From Caulobacter sp. NIBR2454 (lineage in GTDB: Bacteria; Pseudomonadota; Alphaproteobacteria; Caulobacterales; Caulobacteraceae): a stretch of 64,000 nucleotides of DNA. This document shows, one piece after another, positions 46,165 through 55,559 of the stretch. The notes under the pieces are model-generated. The model had not been told where the DNA came from. It saw only the letters and a list, made by a program, of their open reading frames with translations, and did no database searches. The stretch is taken from contig NZ_CP114871.1 of NCBI RefSeq assembly GCF_027474405.1, forward strand, positions 496,001 through 560,000, written 5' to 3'. Every line of letters starts with the position of its first letter. The stretch's first letter is position 1. The position numbers were made by a program, and so were the translations under genes.

Positions 46165-48327
46165 ATGCCGCGCGTCGCCTCCATCCTCCTGCCCATGCCG
46201 CTGCCCGAGGCGTTCGATTATTTCGAGCCCGAGGGCATGGATCTGGCTGTCGGCGATCACGTGGCCGCGCCACTTGGGCCGCGTCTGATGCATGGGGTCG
46301 TCACCGCCCTGCGCGACGGGGCGGGCATGAACCGGCCTCTGAAGAGCGTGGCCGAGAAACTTGCCGGGCCGCCCCTGCCGCCAGGAACCCTGGCCTTCGT
46401 GCAATGGGCGGCGCGCTATTCCGTCGACGCTCCCGGTTGGCCCCTGGCCATAGCCCTGCGCGGCCTGCGCGCGCCCGCGCCGAAACCGGAAAGGCTCATC
46501 GTCGCGACCGGTAAGCAGCCGGGTCGGGCGACCCCCGCGCGGACCAAAGTGCTTGAGGTCATCGGCGACCGGCAGATGCAGGGCGCGGCCTTGGCCTTTG
46601 AAGCCGGCGTTTCGGCCGGGGTGGTCAAGGGGCTGGTGGACGAGGGTGTGCTCGAAGTGCGTCTGATCGAGACGCATCTGAACCCGCCGCCGCCCGACCT
46701 GTCACTGCCCGCCGCGGAGCTCAATCCCAGCCAGGCCGCCTCGGCCAAGGCCCTGGGCGATCTTTTCAGCGCTGGCGGCTTCCAGTCGGCCCTGCTCGAC
46801 GGCGTCACTGGCTCAGGCAAGACCGAGGTCTATCTGGAGGCTGTCGCCCGCGCCCTGGAGGAAGACCCGGAGGCGCAGGTCCTGATCCTGCTGCCCGAGA
46901 TCGCCCTGACCCAGGCGGTGATCGCCCGGTTCGAGGCGCGCTTCGGCTCGGCGCCTTGCGAGTGGCACAGCTCGGTGACCCCGCCCCGTCGGCGGCGCAC
47001 CTGGGAGGCGGTAGCCGCCGGCGCCGCCCGCATCGTCATCGGCGCCCGCTCGGCGCTGTTCCTGCCCTTCGCCAAGTTGCGGATGATCGTGGTCGATGAG
47101 GAACACGACGGCTCCTACAAGCAGGACGAGGGGTTCATCTATCAGGCTCGCGACCTGGCGGTGGCCCGCGCCAAGATCGAGGGCGCGTTGGTGGTCCTGG
47201 CGTCAGCAACTCCTTCTCTGGAGACCCTGTGGAACGCTCAGGCCGGCCGCTATCGCTGGCTGCGGCTGTCCGAACGTCACGGCGCGGCGCGTCTGCCTGA
47301 CGTGACCCTGATCGACCTGCGTGAAACGCCGCCGGAGAAGGACCGCTGGCTGTCGCCTCCCCTGATCCGCGCCATGGGCGAAACCTTTGCGCGGGGCGAG
47401 CAGTCCCTGCTGTTCCTCAACCGCCGTGGCTATGCGCCGCTCGTCCTGTGCCGCGCCTGCGGCGAGCGGATGACGGCGCCCGACACCGACAGTTGGCTCG
47501 TGGAACATCGCTATACCGGTCGTCTGATATGTCACCTGACGGGCTTCTCCATGAAGAAGCCCGAGGCCTGCCCCCACTGCGGCGCCAAGGACAGCCTGGT
47601 CTCCATCGGACCTGGCGTGGAGCGCGTGCAGGAAGAGGCCCAGGCCCTCTTCCCGGATGCGCGTGTGGCCGTGTTCTCATCCGACACCGTGTTCGACGCG
47701 GCCGGCGCCCGCGAGCTCGTCGAGACCATGGCGCGGGGCGATATCGATATCCTGGTGGCGACCCAGGCGGCGGCCAAGGGCCATAACTTCCCCAACCTGA
47801 CCCTGGTGGGCGTAGTCGACGCCGACCTTGGCCTGCGCGGGGGAGACCTGCGGGCGGGGGAGCGGACGTTCCAGCTGCTGGCCCAGGCGGCGGGGCGGGC
47901 TGGGCGGCACGACAAGCCCGGACGCGCCATGCTGCAGACCTATGCGCCCGAACACCCGGTGATGCAGGCCCTGGCCGCTCAGGACCGCGAGGCCTTCATC
48001 GACGCCGAGATGTCGGCGCGCGAGATCGCCGGCTTGCCGCCCTATGGCCGGCTGGCGGCCATTATCCTGTCCAGCGAGAACGCCCAGGCGCTGGAGGCTT
48101 ACGGTCGCGTCCTGGCGGCGGCGGCGCCGAATGCCGAGGGGGTGGAGGTGTTTGGCCCAGCCGATGCGCCCCTCAGCCTGATCCGGGGGCGGCGGCGCAA
48201 GCGCCTGCTGGTGCGGGCGGACCGCAACATCGATCTGCAGGGCTATCTGGCGGCCTGGAAGGCGCGGGCCAAACCGCCCAATGCGGTGCGCATGACCATC
48301 GACGTGGACCCCTACAGCTTCCTGTAG
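46165..48327 (+). CDS. priA: Primosomal protein N' (PriA helicase) with a reduced zinc module
   Basis: Superfamily 2 helicase that restarts stalled replication forks. Length is 720 aa. The N-terminal DNA-binding region is followed by Walker A GVTGSGKTE (213-221), DEEH (311-314) and the SATPS motif (347-351). The zinc-binding insertion retains Cys429, Cys432, Cys456, Cys469 and Cys472 but lacks three of the eight cysteines expected by gap-free alignment with E. coli PriA (Ala438, Thr441 and Thr459 instead). The retained first and last pairs match one complete zinc site; the other site has only one Cys. The helicase C-terminal part (TQAAAKGHNFPNLTLVGVVDAD) is normal. Confidence 0.96.
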   Translation: MPRVASILLPMPLPEAFDYFEPEGMDLAVGDHVAAPLGPRLMHGVVTALRDGAGMNRPLKSVAEKLAGPPLPPGTLAFVQWAARYSVDAPGWPLAIALRGLRAPAPKPERLIVATGKQPGRATPARTKVLEVIGDRQMQGAALAFEAGVSAGVVKGLVDEGVLEVRLIETHLNPPPPDLSLPAAELNPSQAASAKALGDLFSAGGFQSALLDGVTGSGKTEVYLEAVARALEEDPEAQVLILLPEIALTQAVIARFEARFGSAPCEWHSSVTPPRRRRTWEAVAAGAARIVIGARSALFLPFAKLRMIVVDEEHDGSYKQDEGFIYQARDLAVARAKIEGALVVLASATPSLETLWNAQAGRYRWLRLSERHGAARLPDVTLIDLRETPPEKDRWLSPPLIRAMGETFARGEQSLLFLNRRGYAPLVLCRACGERMTAPDTDSWLVEHRYTGRLICHLTGFSMKKPEACPHCGAKDSLVSIGPGVERVQEEAQALFPDARVAVFSSDTVFDAAGARELVETMARGDIDILVATQAAAKGHNFPNLTLVGVVDADLGLRGGDLRAGERTFQLLAQAAGRAGRHDKPGRAMLQTYAPEHPVMQALAAQDREAFIDAEMSAREIAGLPPYGRLAAIILSSENAQALEAYGRVLAAAAPNAEGVEVFGPADAPLSLIRGRRRKRLLVRADRNIDLQGYLAAWKARAKPPNAVRMTIDVDPYSFL

Positions 48328-48333
48328 GGCCTA

Positions 48334-48364
48334 AGAAAAAGGGCGGGTCTTGCGATCCGCCCTT
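48334..48364 (-). terminator. Terminator for terC (minus strand), between terC and priA ends
   Basis: An 11-bp stem (48339-48349 with 48354-48364, one G-U pair) with a TTGC loop. On the minus strand it is followed by a T-run (the A-run at 48336-48340 on the plus strand). It probably also stops priA transcripts less efficiently. Confidence 0.8.
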
Positions 48365-48377
48365 CAGCGTTCTTGGA

Positions 48378-49118
48378 TCAATGCGGCTTTCGCCGCCGCG
48401 CGATCATGTTCAGGGCCTCGACCCCGGCCGAGAAGGCCATGGCCGCGTAGATGTAGCCCTTGGGCACGTGATAGCCGAAGCCGTCGGCGATCAGCACCAT
48501 GCCGATCATCAGCAGGAAGCCAAGGGCCAGCATGACCACGGTGGGGTTCTTGTTGATGAAGTTGGCCAGCGGGTCCGCTGCGAGGAGCATCACGATCACC
48601 GCCACGATCACGGCGATCATCATCACCGGCAGGTGCTCGGTCATGCCCACGGCGGTCAGGATCGAGTCGATGGAGAATACGATGTCGAGCAGGATGATCT
48701 GAACAATCGCAGAGCCGACATTGGTCACCACGGCGGTGGCCGGAGTCTTGTCCAGCATGTCGTTCGACGGCGCCGGATCGACCGAGTGGTGGATTTCCTT
48801 GGTGGCTTTCCAAACCAGGAAGAGGCCGCCGGCGATCAGGATGATGTCGCGCCAGCTGAACTCATTGCCCAGGACCGAGAAGGCTGGGGCGGTCAGACCG
48901 ACGATCCAGGCGATGGCCGACAGCAGGCCTAAGCGCATGACCAGAGCCAGGCCGATACCCAGGCGGCGAACTTTCTGGCGGTTGGCTTCCGGCAGCTTGT
49001 TCGAGAGGATCGAAATGAAGATCAGGTTGTCGATCCCGAGGACGACTTCCATGACGATAAGGGTGATGAGCGCGGCCCAAACGGCCGGATCGGCGAAGAG
49101 GGCGAGAAGGTCGGTCAT
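48378..49118 (-). CDS. TerC family integral membrane protein
   Basis: A 246 aa membrane protein with about seven helices, of the TerC/Alx family linked to manganese export and tellurite resistance. Hallmarks are [16 protein letters not shown] and [20 protein letters not shown], with the conserved Asp residues of the family. The transported ion is likely Mn2+ by family analogy, not shown here. It is monocistronic with its own terminator. Confidence 0.93.
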   Translation of the reverse strand: MTDLLALFADPAVWAALITLIVMEVVLGIDNLIFISILSNKLPEANRQKVRRLGIGLALVMRLGLLSAIAWIVGLTAPAFSVLGNEFSWRDIILIAGGLFLVWKATKEIHHSVDPAPSNDMLDKTPATAVVTNVGSAIVQIILLDIVFSIDSILTAVGMTEHLPVMMIAVIVAVIVMLLAADPLANFINKNPTVVMLALGFLLMIGMVLIADGFGYHVPKGYIYAAMAFSAGVEALNMIARRRKPH

Positions 49119-49331
49119 GTTTGATCGGCCATGTGCTGCTGAAAAATGGGAGTGCGGACTATCTAAGCGTGTCCGTGGAAAGTCCCAACGCCAATCGGAT
49201 CAGAATCGCGATTTATGGCGAAGTTTCACAAGGTTTCCACAGGGTTAATCGGTTGCGACCGTAAACCCTCTTTTCATAACTCCATGAGACGGTTACCCCT
49301 TAACCCGAGTGTCGCGGGGGAGTACCCGAAC

Positions 49332-50036
49332 ATGCGTCAACGGACGAGAGCCGGCATCGGCTCCCTGGCCGCCGCTTTGTTTTTGAGCCTCGTGCCGTTT
49401 TCCGGCGCAGTCGCAGACGGCTATTGGCAGTGCGTTCCTTTCGCGCGCCTGATTTCCGGGATTCAGATTTTCGGCGACGCTCGCACCTGGTGGAGCCAGG
49501 CGCGCGGCCGCTACGAGACCGGCGTCACCCCCAAGTCGGGTTCGGTTCTTTGCTTCCAGCCCACGGGCCGCATGCGCCTGGGCCATGTGGCCGTCGTCAG
49601 CCAGGTGCTGACCGACCGCGTCATCCAGATCACACACGCCAACTGGTCCGTCATCGAAGGCACGCGCGGCCAGGTGGAGAAGGACGTCACCGTCGTCGAC
49701 GTCTCGCCCAATGGCGATTGGAGCCAGGTCAAGGTCTGGTACGACCCGGCCCGCGACCTGGGCTCGACAGTCTACTCGACCCACGGCTTCATCTATCAGA
49801 ACGCCCAGGCCATCGCCCTGGCCTCGGCCAGCGAGAAGGTCGGCAAGGCCGGTTCGGCGGCCATGGCCATGGCCCAGTCGGCGGCTTCCACCGTGGCGTC
49901 GGCCGTGCGTCCGGGCGCTTCGCCTTTCGGCCTGATCACCCAGGCCACCGACGCCACCGACCGCATCGCCGCCCTGATCGCCGCCGCGACCACGCAAGGT
50001 CCGCCGGCCTCAGACGAACGCGACGGCCCGCGTTGA
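49332..50036 (+). CDS. Secreted CHAP-domain protein
   Basis: A 234 aa protein with a signal peptide (about 1-28) and a CHAP (NlpC/P60-like) amidase domain. The catalytic Cys is probably Cys34 in YWQCVPFARLISG and the His is His85 in RLGHVAVVS. CHAP domains cleave peptidoglycan cross-bridges or stem peptides. The mature Cys-His spacing is compact. After about residue 165 the tail is Ala/Ser rich and helical. A strong GGGGGAG precedes the ATG at 49332. Self wall remodelling is more likely than phage lysis, as there is no holin neighbour. Confidence 0.88.
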   Translation: MRQRTRAGIGSLAAALFLSLVPFSGAVADGYWQCVPFARLISGIQIFGDARTWWSQARGRYETGVTPKSGSVLCFQPTGRMRLGHVAVVSQVLTDRVIQITHANWSVIEGTRGQVEKDVTVVDVSPNGDWSQVKVWYDPARDLGSTVYSTHGFIYQNAQAIALASASEKVGKAGSAAMAMAQSAASTVASAVRPGASPFGLITQATDATDRIAALIAAATTQGPPASDERDGPR

Positions 50037-50082
50037 CCTTGCCCCCAGGCTCGGGCGATAGCCGGAGCCTGGGAGGTCGTTC

Positions 50083-51042
50083 ATGCTGAAACTCCTTCGC
50101 CGCAGCGACGCGGGGCTAGAATGCCCCCTCCTGACCGATGACTGGCGCGTACCGTCCGACACGGTGTGGATCGACCTGATCGAGCCCACCCGTGAAGAAG
50201 AGTTGATGGTGGAGAAGGCTGTCGGTCTCTCCCTGCCGACCCGCGAGGACATGGCCGAGATTGAGGCCTCGTCGCGTATTTATCAGGAAGACGGCGCGTC
50301 GTTCATGACCGCCTCGATCCTGATCAACAGCGACGCCGATCTGCCGGGTCTGGCGCCTGTCACCTTTGTGCTGGCGGGTGAGCGACTGATCACGATCCGC
50401 TATGGCGAGCCGCGCGCCTTTATCGCCTTCGCCGCCCAGGTCGAGCTCCAGCCGCCGCCCCACTCGGATGGGGCGATGCTCATGGTCGGCATCCTCGACG
50501 CGGTGGTTGACCGGGTGGCCGATATCCTCGAACGCACGGCCGCCGAGGTTGAAAGCGTCTCCGCCACGATCTTCCGCACCCCACGCACCAATGGCTTTCA
50601 AGCGATCATCAACCGTCTGGGCCGCGCCCAGATGACCGGCGCCAAGGCGCGCGAAAGCCTGGTGAGCCTGTCGCGCCTCGTCGGCTACGCCGGCATCACC
50701 GGGCAGGTGGAGATGAACGGCGATCTCGCGGACCGGATCAAGACGCTGCAACGGGATATCCAGTCCCTGACCGACCACGCCGGCTACCTGTCCGGCAACG
50801 TCACCTTCCTGCTGGACGCCGCCCTGGGCCTGATCAACATCGAACAGAACTCCATCATCAAGATGTTCTCGGTGTTCACCGTCGCCCTGCTCCCGCCGAC
50901 CCTGATCGGGGCGATCTATGGGATGAACTTCGAACACATGCCCGAGCTGCGCTGGATGGGGGGGTACCCTCTCGCGCTCGGCTTGATGCTGATATCCGCG
51001 GTCCTGCCGCTGGCCTGGTTCCGCCGAAAGGGCTGGTTCTAG
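50083..51042 (+). CDS. CorA family divalent metal transporter
   Basis: A 319 aa CorA/ZntB-type channel with a large cytosolic N-terminal domain, a long coiled stalk helix and two C-terminal membrane helices. The GMN selectivity motif is at residues 280-282 (YGMNFEHMPEL) and the protein ends RRKGWF, as CorA proteins do. Mg2+ is the likely ion; Co2+, Ni2+ or Zn2+ cannot be excluded. GGGAGG precedes the ATG. Confidence 0.93.
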   Translation: MLKLLRRSDAGLECPLLTDDWRVPSDTVWIDLIEPTREEELMVEKAVGLSLPTREDMAEIEASSRIYQEDGASFMTASILINSDADLPGLAPVTFVLAGERLITIRYGEPRAFIAFAAQVELQPPPHSDGAMLMVGILDAVVDRVADILERTAAEVESVSATIFRTPRTNGFQAIINRLGRAQMTGAKARESLVSLSRLVGYAGITGQVEMNGDLADRIKTLQRDIQSLTDHAGYLSGNVTFLLDAALGLINIEQNSIIKMFSVFTVALLPPTLIGAIYGMNFEHMPELRWMGGYPLALGLMLISAVLPLAWFRRKGWF

Positions 51043-51110
51043 CCAAGTTTGCGCAATATGGGTGGGGAGCGGTCGTATCGCCGTTCGAGGAACAGTCCGA
51101 CCCACCCGTG

Positions 51111-52322
51111 ATGCGCGGCTCGCCCAGTCTTCTCCATCGGATGGACATCAGCGCCGTTCGCGCCGCTCTGGAGGCGCATGAGCGATATCTGACCGGACGC
51201 CGCGGCGGCCGGCGAGCCTGTCTGGCCTATATCGACCTGACCGCCATCAACCTGCAGGGCGCGAACCTTACCGAGGCTGACCTGACCGGCGCGGTGCTGG
51301 AGGGCGCCGACCTGCGCGGGGCGACCCTCGAGCTCGCTCTGCTTTATGGCGTGGATCTGCGAGACGCCGACCTGCGCAACTGCGACCTGCGGCGAGCCGA
51401 CCTGCGGGGCGCTTGCCTGCGCGGGGCCAATCTGTCGGGTGCGGACCTGCGCGGCTGCGACCTTCGCGAGGGGCGCACCGCCCTTCACGACGCTCGTCAG
51501 GGACTGAAGATCCTCAAACACGGCAAGCGCTTCGGTGAGCTGGATTACGCCGTCCTGCACGGCGCTGATCTCGCCGGGGCCCGTATGGCTGGAACGTCGG
51601 CCCAGTCCGCCGACTTCACCGACGCCTGCCTGACCGGCGCCTCTCTGCGTGGGGCGAAGCTAGGCAAGGCGGTGTTCGACGGGGCGGACCTGTCCAAGGC
51701 GGACATCGCCCAGGCCGACCTGACCGGCGCCTCGCTCAAACGCGCCAATCTGGCTGAAGCGGAGATGAGCGGCGCGCGCCTGACCGACGCCGATCTCAGC
51801 GACGTCCTGCGCGAGCCGCCGACTGTCGTCTATATCGACGACGAGCCGCTCGAGGATGTGTTGGCCGACCACGAACGCTGGCGCCTTAGCGATGGTCGCG
51901 AGGGTCGCCCCGCACGCCTGCCGCCAGTGGATTTCCGCGTGGTGCGCAAGCTGGCGGGCCGTAAGCTCACCGCCCTGGTGGCGCCCGAGGCGGTGATGTT
52001 CGGGGTCAATCTGGATGGAGCGGAACTGCAGGGCTGCGACCTGTCAGGAGCCGACCTGCGGGGCGCCAGTCTCAGGGAGGCTGATCTGCGTGGCGCGCGA
52101 CTGACCGGTGCGCGCATGACCCGCGCCGATCTGCGCGGCGCCAATCTTGGCCCGCTGCGTATCGCGGAGGGACGGTTCATCCGCGCCGACCTGATACGCG
52201 CCGTGCTTCGCCATGCCGATTTGCGCGGGGCGGTCGCTCCCCGCGCGCGCTTCTTGGAAGCCGACCTGACCTATGCCCGGCTCGAGGGCGCCGACCTGCG
52301 TGACGCCGAGTTCGACGCCTAG
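51111..52322 (+). CDS. Pentapeptide repeat protein
   Basis: A 403 aa protein made mainly of A(D/N)LxG-type pentapeptides, expected to fold as two right-handed quadrilateral beta-helix segments (about 40-120 and 145-230) with a non-repeat insertion between residues 120 and 145, and a third stretch (about 295-400) after a roughly 65 aa non-repeat region that begins with DVLREPPTVVYIDDEP. Function is unknown. Some family members mimic DNA and protect gyrase; nothing here proves that. The start used is the ATG at 51111; a Met at 51141 (MDISAVRAALEAH) is a good alternative. The stop overlaps the convergent crotonase gene. Confidence 0.85.
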   Translation: MRGSPSLLHRMDISAVRAALEAHERYLTGRRGGRRACLAYIDLTAINLQGANLTEADLTGAVLEGADLRGATLELALLYGVDLRDADLRNCDLRRADLRGACLRGANLSGADLRGCDLREGRTALHDARQGLKILKHGKRFGELDYAVLHGADLAGARMAGTSAQSADFTDACLTGASLRGAKLGKAVFDGADLSKADIAQADLTGASLKRANLAEAEMSGARLTDADLSDVLREPPTVVYIDDEPLEDVLADHERWRLSDGREGRPARLPPVDFRVVRKLAGRKLTALVAPEAVMFGVNLDGAELQGCDLSGADLRGASLREADLRGARLTGARMTRADLRGANLGPLRIAEGRFIRADLIRAVLRHADLRGAVAPRARFLEADLTYARLEGADLRDAEFDA

Positions 52323-53167
52323 AGCTCTTTGCTCAGGGGCAGCAGGTCCGGATAGACCGCCTCGCGGTTCTCCTGCTTGGCCCGGAAGGACTCGGCCATG
52401 TGGCTGCCAGCGAACATGCCGGTCTGCCAGGTCGCGATGTAATCCAGGCCGTCGGCGATGGTGTGGTCGCGGGCGTAGTTGATCATCACCTTGGAGCCGG
52501 CCACCGCCAGCGGCGACTTGGAGGCGATCTCGCGTCCGGTTTCCAGGGCGTGGGCGACCAGTTCCTCATGCGTCTCGAAGACCTCGTTGACCAGGCCGAT
52601 CTCCTTGGCGCGCTGGGCAGGCAGGCGACGGCCGGTATAGGCCAGCTCCCGAACCCAACCCTCGGGGATCAGCTTGCAAAGACGTGGGAAGGTGCCGACA
52701 TCGGCGGTCATGCCGATGTTGATCTCCTGGATCACGAAGAAGGCGTCGGCGCTGGCGTAACGGATGTCGCAAGCGCTTGTCATGTCCACCGCCCCGCCGA
52801 TGCACCCGCCCTGGACGGCGACGATCACCGGCATGCGCGCCTTGTCCAGGCAGCTGAAGGTATCCTGAAGGGCATGCACCTTGCGCCGGAAAGCCTCGCC
52901 CGAAACGTGGCGGTCCGCGCCGCCGGAATCTCCGATCCCGTCGAACACCGACAGGTCCATTCCGGCCGAGAAGTGCTTGCCAGTCGAGGAGATGACGATG
53001 CAGCGCGCTTTGGCGTTGCAGTCGATGTCCTCGATGATCGCCGGCAGCTGATGCCAGAACGCTCGGTTCATGGCGTTCATGGCCTTGGGTCGGGCCAGTT
53101 GAATATGCGCAACGCCGTGCGCGATCTCGACCTTGAAGCAACTGGGTTCGGACAAGTGCTCTCCCAT
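52319..53167 (-). CDS. Crotonase family protein, dienoyl-CoA isomerase-like
   Basis: A 282 aa enoyl-CoA hydratase/isomerase superfamily protein. It looks most like delta-3,5-delta-2,4-dienoyl-CoA isomerase (ECH1): the segment CDIRYASADAFFVIQE carries Asp141 and Glu148, and ADVGTFPR carries Asp156, matching the three acidic residues of ECH1. The oxyanion loop HFSAGMDLSVF is intact. This would let odd-position double bonds be degraded by beta-oxidation. GGGAGG is upstream of the ATG at 53167. Confidence 0.87.
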   Translation of the reverse strand: MGEHLSEPSCFKVEIAHGVAHIQLARPKAMNAMNRAFWHQLPAIIEDIDCNAKARCIVISSTGKHFSAGMDLSVFDGIGDSGGADRHVSGEAFRRKVHALQDTFSCLDKARMPVIVAVQGGCIGGAVDMTSACDIRYASADAFFVIQEINIGMTADVGTFPRLCKLIPEGWVRELAYTGRRLPAQRAKEIGLVNEVFETHEELVAHALETGREIASKSPLAVAGSKVMINYARDHTIADGLDYIATWQTGMFAGSHMAESFRAKQENREAVYPDLLPLSKEL

Positions 53168-53216
53168 CGTACTGACGCCTCCCGTTTTTATCGTTGGTAG
53201 CCAGCCTATCTGCGCC

Positions 53217-53651
53217 TCACAGATCGACAACCTCGCATTTCAGGCGGGCCTTCAGCTTGTCGGCCACGATCGCGCGATGGCAGTCGCAAGCCTGGTCCTC
53301 GTAGCAGAGCAGCGCGCTCGGCTTTTCAGCGACCAGTTTCTCGGCGTGATTGAGCGCCAGCTGTGATGCCGTCTCCTCCATATGCGTCTCGAAAATCTCG
53401 CGCATTTCGTCGATGCGGCCAGCCCGGGCGGCGTCGCGGCCCGGCTTGGGCGTGCCTAGGGGCTTAAGATGCACATACTCGATGCCTGCCTCGTTGAGGC
53501 TGGCGGCAAGCAGGCTCTTGGAGAACCCCGCCTTGCGCGAGGAGGCGACGGCGCGCACGTCGATCACCCGTTTGACGCCGCCAGCCTTCAACCGCTGGAT
53601 CATGCCGCCTTGGGTGTCGCTCTGGTAGCCCACGGTGAAGATGGGGTGCAT
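53217..53651 (-). CDS. DUF488 family protein
   Basis: A 144 aa DUF488 protein, beginning FTVGYQSDTQGGMIQRLKAGGV and with VIDVRAVASSRK. It has LLCYEDQACDCHR, a Cys/His cluster seen across the family, whose function is unknown. A GGGAGG precedes the ATG at 53651, and a longer frame to 53843 lacks support. It is divergent from the alpha/beta hydrolase gene across 49 nt. Confidence 0.87.
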   Translation of the reverse strand: MHPIFTVGYQSDTQGGMIQRLKAGGVKRVIDVRAVASSRKAGFSKSLLAASLNEAGIEYVHLKPLGTPKPGRDAARAGRIDEMREIFETHMEETASQLALNHAEKLVAEKPSALLCYEDQACDCHRAIVADKLKARLKCEVVDL

Positions 53652-53700
53652 GGGACCTCCCGCCCGGTGTAAGAGCGCGTTTCTTTTGGAGACTGCACCC

Positions 53701-54597
53701 ATGGCCCAAACCGCCGCAAGCGAGACCGAGTTCCAGCGGCGTACCATCACCGTGGCCGGCGGGGCGATGGCCGCCCTGGAGTTCGGGCCGGCGGACAGGC
53801 CCATCGATGTCGTCTTCCTCAACGCCAATGGCTTTAACGCCATGACCTACCGGTCGATCCTGGGGCCGCTGAAGACCCTGCGGATTCTGGCGGTTGATCA
53901 GCGCGGCCATGGTCATACGAACCTGCCGCTGAAGCAGACGCCCCGTGCGTCGTGGAACGACCTGCGGGACGATCTCCTGGCCCTGCTGGAGACGCTGGAC
54001 GGACCACCGCCGGTTCTGGCGGGGCATTCCATGGGCGGCACGGCCAGCTTGTTGGCGGCGGCCAAGCATCCCGGCGTGGCGCGGGGTCTGGTGCTGTTTG
54101 ATCCGGTGGTGACGCCGCGCGCCGCGTGGTGGGCCGCGCAATTGCCTGGTGCGGCGGCCGCGGCCTTGAAAGGGTTTCCCCTGGCCGTAGCCACCGTACG
54201 TCGTCGTGATCGATTCCCAGACCGCGAGACGGCCTTCGCCGGCTATCACGGGCGCGGCGCGTTCAAGACCTGGTCGGACCAGATGCTGCGTGACTATCTC
54301 GAAGACGGCCTGATCCCCACCGGCGAGGGCGATCTGAAGCTGGCCTGTAAGCCAGCTTGGGAAGCCTCAAACTACGCCGCCCAGGGCCACAACAGCTGGG
54401 GCGCCCTGCGCCGGATCGGCGTTCCGACCCGCATCCTCCGCGCCGAACGCAACTCGACCTGCAGTCTCGTCGAGACCTCGCCCCTGCTGGCTCGCAAGCC
54501 GAATATCAGCCTCAGCACCATCGCCGGCACGAGCCACTTCATCGCCATGGAGCGCCCCGAGCTGGTGCGCGAAGCCCTGCTGGCGGCGACTGCCTAG
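53701..54597 (+). CDS. Alpha/beta hydrolase
   Basis: A 298 aa alpha/beta hydrolase fold protein without a signal peptide. The nucleophile elbow GHSMG lies in LAGHSMGGTASLL (about residue 109), and the acid and His are expected near the C-terminus (TSHFIAMERPE). The substrate is unknown. The start has TTGGAG upstream. Its end overlaps the convergent thioesterase gene by 4 bases. Confidence 0.88.
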   Translation: MAQTAASETEFQRRTITVAGGAMAALEFGPADRPIDVVFLNANGFNAMTYRSILGPLKTLRILAVDQRGHGHTNLPLKQTPRASWNDLRDDLLALLETLDGPPPVLAGHSMGGTASLLAAAKHPGVARGLVLFDPVVTPRAAWWAAQLPGAAAAALKGFPLAVATVRRRDRFPDRETAFAGYHGRGAFKTWSDQMLRDYLEDGLIPTGEGDLKLACKPAWEASNYAAQGHNSWGALRRIGVPTRILRAERNSTCSLVETSPLLARKPNISLSTIAGTSHFIAMERPELVREALLAATA

Positions 54598-55529
54598 CGG
54601 CTCAGACCGGGCGTGAAACGGGCGGCCAGAGCCTTTGACGCTTCCGGGCCGATCGGAACGATCTTGCGCGCGTCGAGGTCGAAGGCGGTGGCCACGGCCT
54701 TCGCCGTGCCCCACGGGCGGCCGGTGTCGGGATCGACCATCCAGTGGATCAAGTGAAAGGTCTTGGCGTCCGCCGTCATGACCCCCGACCGCAGTTCGTA
54801 GCGCGCGCCGGCCCGCGGCCAGTCCAGGAACACCAGATGAAACTCCAGCGCGGCCCCGCCGACCCTTGTGGGTCTCGGTTCGGCATGGCTGGCGACGATG
54901 TCGCGCAGGGGTTCGACCAAGCCGTTCACCCCGTCCGAGATCCGGCCGATATAGACGTCCGGACGCATGCGGCCGAACACGTCGCAGTCCTGGGGCGAGA
55001 TCACGCCCAGACCGATACGCAGCAGGCCCAGGCGATGAGCCGCCTCCAGGCTGGCAGCGCTTTCGAAGGGCGAAAGATCGACGCTTCGGGCCTTGGCGAT
55101 GTCGGGAAGATTTACCCGCAGCCGCTGCGCTTGCTCCAGAACCTTGGCCGGCCAAGGGAAGGGCAGGCCGTCGCGGGCGGTCGCGTGGCTGAGATTGACC
55201 TGACAGGTCGCAGCTGGCTGGCCATCCGCGTGCCGCATGATCAGCAAGGCGCACAGGCTGTCCTCGGCGATATCTAGCACGCCGGCCTCGGCCGACAGCA
55301 TGGCGCCCGCATGAGCTTCGCGCAGGAAGCGCACATGGATGTCGCGGACCACCAGGGTCGCGTTCGTATGCGGTGTGAAGGCGCCAGGCATGCCCAGTTC
55401 GGCGGCGAGACCGGCCACACATTCCATGGCCTTCGCGACGTAGAAGCGCACGTTCATGTGCCCCATCTCGTCGCATTCCCAGGTGTTGACGCCCCCGCGC
55501 CAGACTTCCACGCCCGTCTGCTCGCTCAC
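54594..55529 (-). CDS. Double-hotdog acyl-CoA thioesterase-like protein
   Basis: A 311 aa protein with two hotdog halves: the first begins WECDEMGHMNVRFYVAKAME and the second has DCDVFGRMRPDVYIGRISDG, both of the 4-hydroxybenzoyl-CoA thioesterase/YbgC-like type. Substrate is unknown; activity as a thioesterase is inferred from the fold. The start is a GTG at 55529 with GAGG just upstream; no in-frame ATG fits better. It follows the Fur/Zur gene with 30 nt between them. Confidence 0.85.
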   Translation of the reverse strand: MSEQTGVEVWRGGVNTWECDEMGHMNVRFYVAKAMECVAGLAAELGMPGAFTPHTNATLVVRDIHVRFLREAHAGAMLSAEAGVLDIAEDSLCALLIMRHADGQPAATCQVNLSHATARDGLPFPWPAKVLEQAQRLRVNLPDIAKARSVDLSPFESAASLEAAHRLGLLRIGLGVISPQDCDVFGRMRPDVYIGRISDGVNGLVEPLRDIVASHAEPRPTRVGGAALEFHLVFLDWPRAGARYELRSGVMTADAKTFHLIHWMVDPDTGRPWGTAKAVATAFDLDARKIVPIGPEASKALAARFTPGLSR

Positions 55530-55559
55530 GGCCTCATCCCCCGGATTATTATTGTCGTC

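Noticed and set aside
49332-50036. CHAP protein as a phage endolysin
   Set aside because: It has a host-type signal peptide and no holin, spanin or phage structural genes nearby.
51228-52310. Short repeated DNA units in the pentapeptide gene that could look like a repeat array or CRISPR
   Set aside because: The repeats are in-frame codons for A(D/N)LxG pentapeptides, vary in sequence and lack equal spacers, so this is protein repeat structure, not CRISPR.
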